From: Oligoflexia bacterium
GTDB lineage: Bacteria; Bdellovibrionota; Bdellovibrionia; JABDDW01
Reading direction: 5' to 3'
DNA length: 64,000 bases
Assembly (NCBI GenBank): GCA_016715815.1
Contig: JADJXN010000005.1
Coordinates: forward strand, 1-64,000
The notes beneath the pieces are model-generated. The model did not search any database and was not told where the DNA came from. It saw only the letters and a list, made by a program, of their open reading frames with translations. Position 1 is the stretch's first letter; every line of letters begins with the position of its first letter. The translations under genes were made by a program, and so were the position numbers. This document shows positions 63,151 through 64,000 of the stretch, one piece after another.

Positions 63151-63157
63151 ATAAAAT

Positions 63158-63214
63158 GGCCCCAAGATTTATCTTGAGGCCAAAATTAAGGCGTCGCCTT
63201 ACCAAAATGCGGCT
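63158..63214. terminator. Bidirectional terminator region
   Basis: A 10-base stem (63158-63167 with 63172-63181; GGCCCCAAGA and TCTTGAGGCC, one mismatch) with a four-base loop is followed on the minus strand by ATTTTATTT. A second short hairpin near 63188-63200 and a GCG...CGC stem followed by six T residues (to about 63215) serve the plus strand. It lies between convergent genes. Confidence 0.6.
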
Positions 63215-63223
63215 AACGCTTTT

Positions 63224-63721
63224 TTATTTACCTAAATTAAAATCAGTTGCTTCTACAACTGTAGTCATATCACCTTCTGGGTATTTTTTAGTTGAGTTTG
63301 CATAAACAATGCTAAATGGTACTGCCCCTACCCACAATTCACTTTCTGCACCTTTTAATTTGCAAACTTCAAAAGATTTGCCCGAAATAGTGACTGTGGC
63401 ATTTTGCCCACCGTAACTCGCACATTTTTCTAAAGCATCTTTAATTGATGCATCTGATGGCATATCTGTTTCACCAGCCTGAAATACTTCGCTTTTTACT
63501 TGCTCGCCCATTACAGTTTGCTCAACTGTGAATTCTTTTTTTGCCGCATCATAAGCAGTAATCTTCATTGTAGACATAAGCTCAACAGTTTTTGTTTCTC
63601 CCGTTGCATTCATCTTCACAGTTACAGTCATTTTGTGTGCCACAACATCTCCCACAGAGGGCATTGCCATAGCAGTATTTGCTATAAACATTAAAGAAAT
63701 TGTTAATAAAACATTTTTCAT
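63224..63721 (-). CDS. Small secreted protein (tandem paralog 1)
   Basis: 165 residues from the ATG at 63721, chosen because AAGGAG lies just upstream; the frame is open 11 codons further. Signal peptide KNVLLTISLMFIANTAMA. The mature protein has two Cys residues (EKCASYGG and EVCKLKG) and the C-terminal segment WVGAVPFSIVYA, ending in FNLGK. The upstream neighbour shares the Cys spacing, a W...VPFxI segment and an F-x-GK-type end, so the two are tandem duplicates. Function unknown. Confidence 0.62.
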   Translation of the reverse strand: MKNVLLTISLMFIANTAMAMPSVGDVVAHKMTVTVKMNATGETKTVELMSTMKITAYDAAKKEFTVEQTVMGEQVKSEVFQAGETDMPSDASIKDALEKCASYGGQNATVTISGKSFEVCKLKGAESELWVGAVPFSIVYANSTKKYPEGDMTTVVEATDFNLGK

Positions 63722-63731
63722 TTTTTCTCCT

Positions 63732-64000
63732 TTATTTTCCAAAAGTATAATCAACCATTTGTTTTTTAATTTTAGTTCCGTTTTTTAATGTTAATTCCTC
63801 TTTTATAATTCCAAAAGGAACAACAGCATACCACCTATAACCCGAAGCTTCAGTGTTTTTTACTTCAAAGCGACAGCTTTCAACTTGCTCACTTTTTACA
63901 CTTACTTTCTCGTTTACACCATGGCCAAGTTTACACATTTGTACAACTGATTTTAAATTTTGATCTGTTAACAGCTCATCTGCCTTAATGCCAAAGTTTT
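63732..64000 (-). CDS. Small probable secreted protein (tandem paralog 2), 5' end outside the window
   Basis: The frame is open from the right edge of the window to a stop at 63732-63734; at least 88 codons are visible and the start is missing. It contains VQMCKLGHGVNEKVSVK, VESCRFEV, WYAVVPFGIIKEEL and ends VDYTFGK, which aligns with the C-terminal half of the next gene. No family recognised. It ends 10 bases before the start of its paralog, so the two are likely co-transcribed. Confidence 0.6.
   Translation of the reverse strand, partial: NFGIKADELLTDQNLKSVVQMCKLGHGVNEKVSVKSEQVESCRFEVKNTEASGYRWYAVVPFGIIKEELTLKNGTKIKKQMVDYTFGK

Overview
The window is an AT-rich, densely coded bacterial chromosome segment with no phage, plasmid, transposase or CRISPR genes. 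Conserved housekeeping genes sit among many signal-peptide proteins, outer-membrane barrels and lipoproteins. The diderm envelope, the cdaA-cdaR-glmM block, a hybrid kinase, a REC-PilZ-like regulator, a host-attachment-family protein and a large secreted zincin together suggest a member of the Bdellovibrionota (Bdellovibrio-like). That assignment is inference from gene content; no 16S rRNA gene is present.

Layout. 1-9.9 kb is one minus-strand run: class III cyclase with GYF_2-like domains, cysteine desulfurase, mnmA, mtaB, rnc, era, der and the start of an NSS-family sodium symporter. Many of these genes overlap by 1-8 bases. 9.9-14.3 kb holds a divergent FecR/FN3-like protein, an FN3-like outer-membrane barrel and a second barrel. 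14.3-26.2 kb is a second long minus-strand run: outer-membrane protein, class I aldolase, lysS, double rhodanese, tilS, ftsH, cdaA, cdaR, glmM, pdxJ, tsaE. It joins c-di-AMP synthesis, cell-wall precursor synthesis and tRNA maturation. 26.2-29.6 kb is a small accessory block: a candidate structured RNA, an XRE regulator, a fatty acid desaturase, a broken heme-oxygenase-like gene, an unknown gene, a GNAT-like acyltransferase and tRNA-Met. 29.7-38.6 kb is mostly envelope and secreted proteins, including a 1256-residue zinc metalloprotease lipoprotein next to a barrel protein.

38.8-40.5 kb contains two inverted copies of a palindromic MITE-like repeat bracketing a TIGR02757-family gene and an hsp20 gene. 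The second copy supplies the stop codon of an ATP-grasp protein that carries an apparent signal peptide. 42.0-45.8 kb encodes a 1265-residue membrane protein of unknown function. 45.8-49.2 kb has a REC-PilZ-like regulator and a hybrid histidine kinase. 49.2-52.6 kb is nrdAB, with a good sigma70-type promoter.

54.9-59.0 kb is the most unusual region: three paralogous STAS-like proteins with C-terminal zinc ribbons, an RsbW/SpoIIAB-like ATPase gene with a displaced reading frame at its 5' end, and a pseudo-receiver protein. It looks like a divergent partner-switching module. 59.1-61.1 kb holds acs (frameshifted in this sequence) and tRNA-Arg. The right end has a SleB-like putative wall hydrolase and small secreted proteins, two of which are tandem paralogs; the last is cut by the window edge.

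Two frame disruptions, in acs and the ATPase gene, are explained by one missing T in a T run, and a third disrupts the heme-oxygenase-like gene. Sequence error is therefore as likely as real gene decay.
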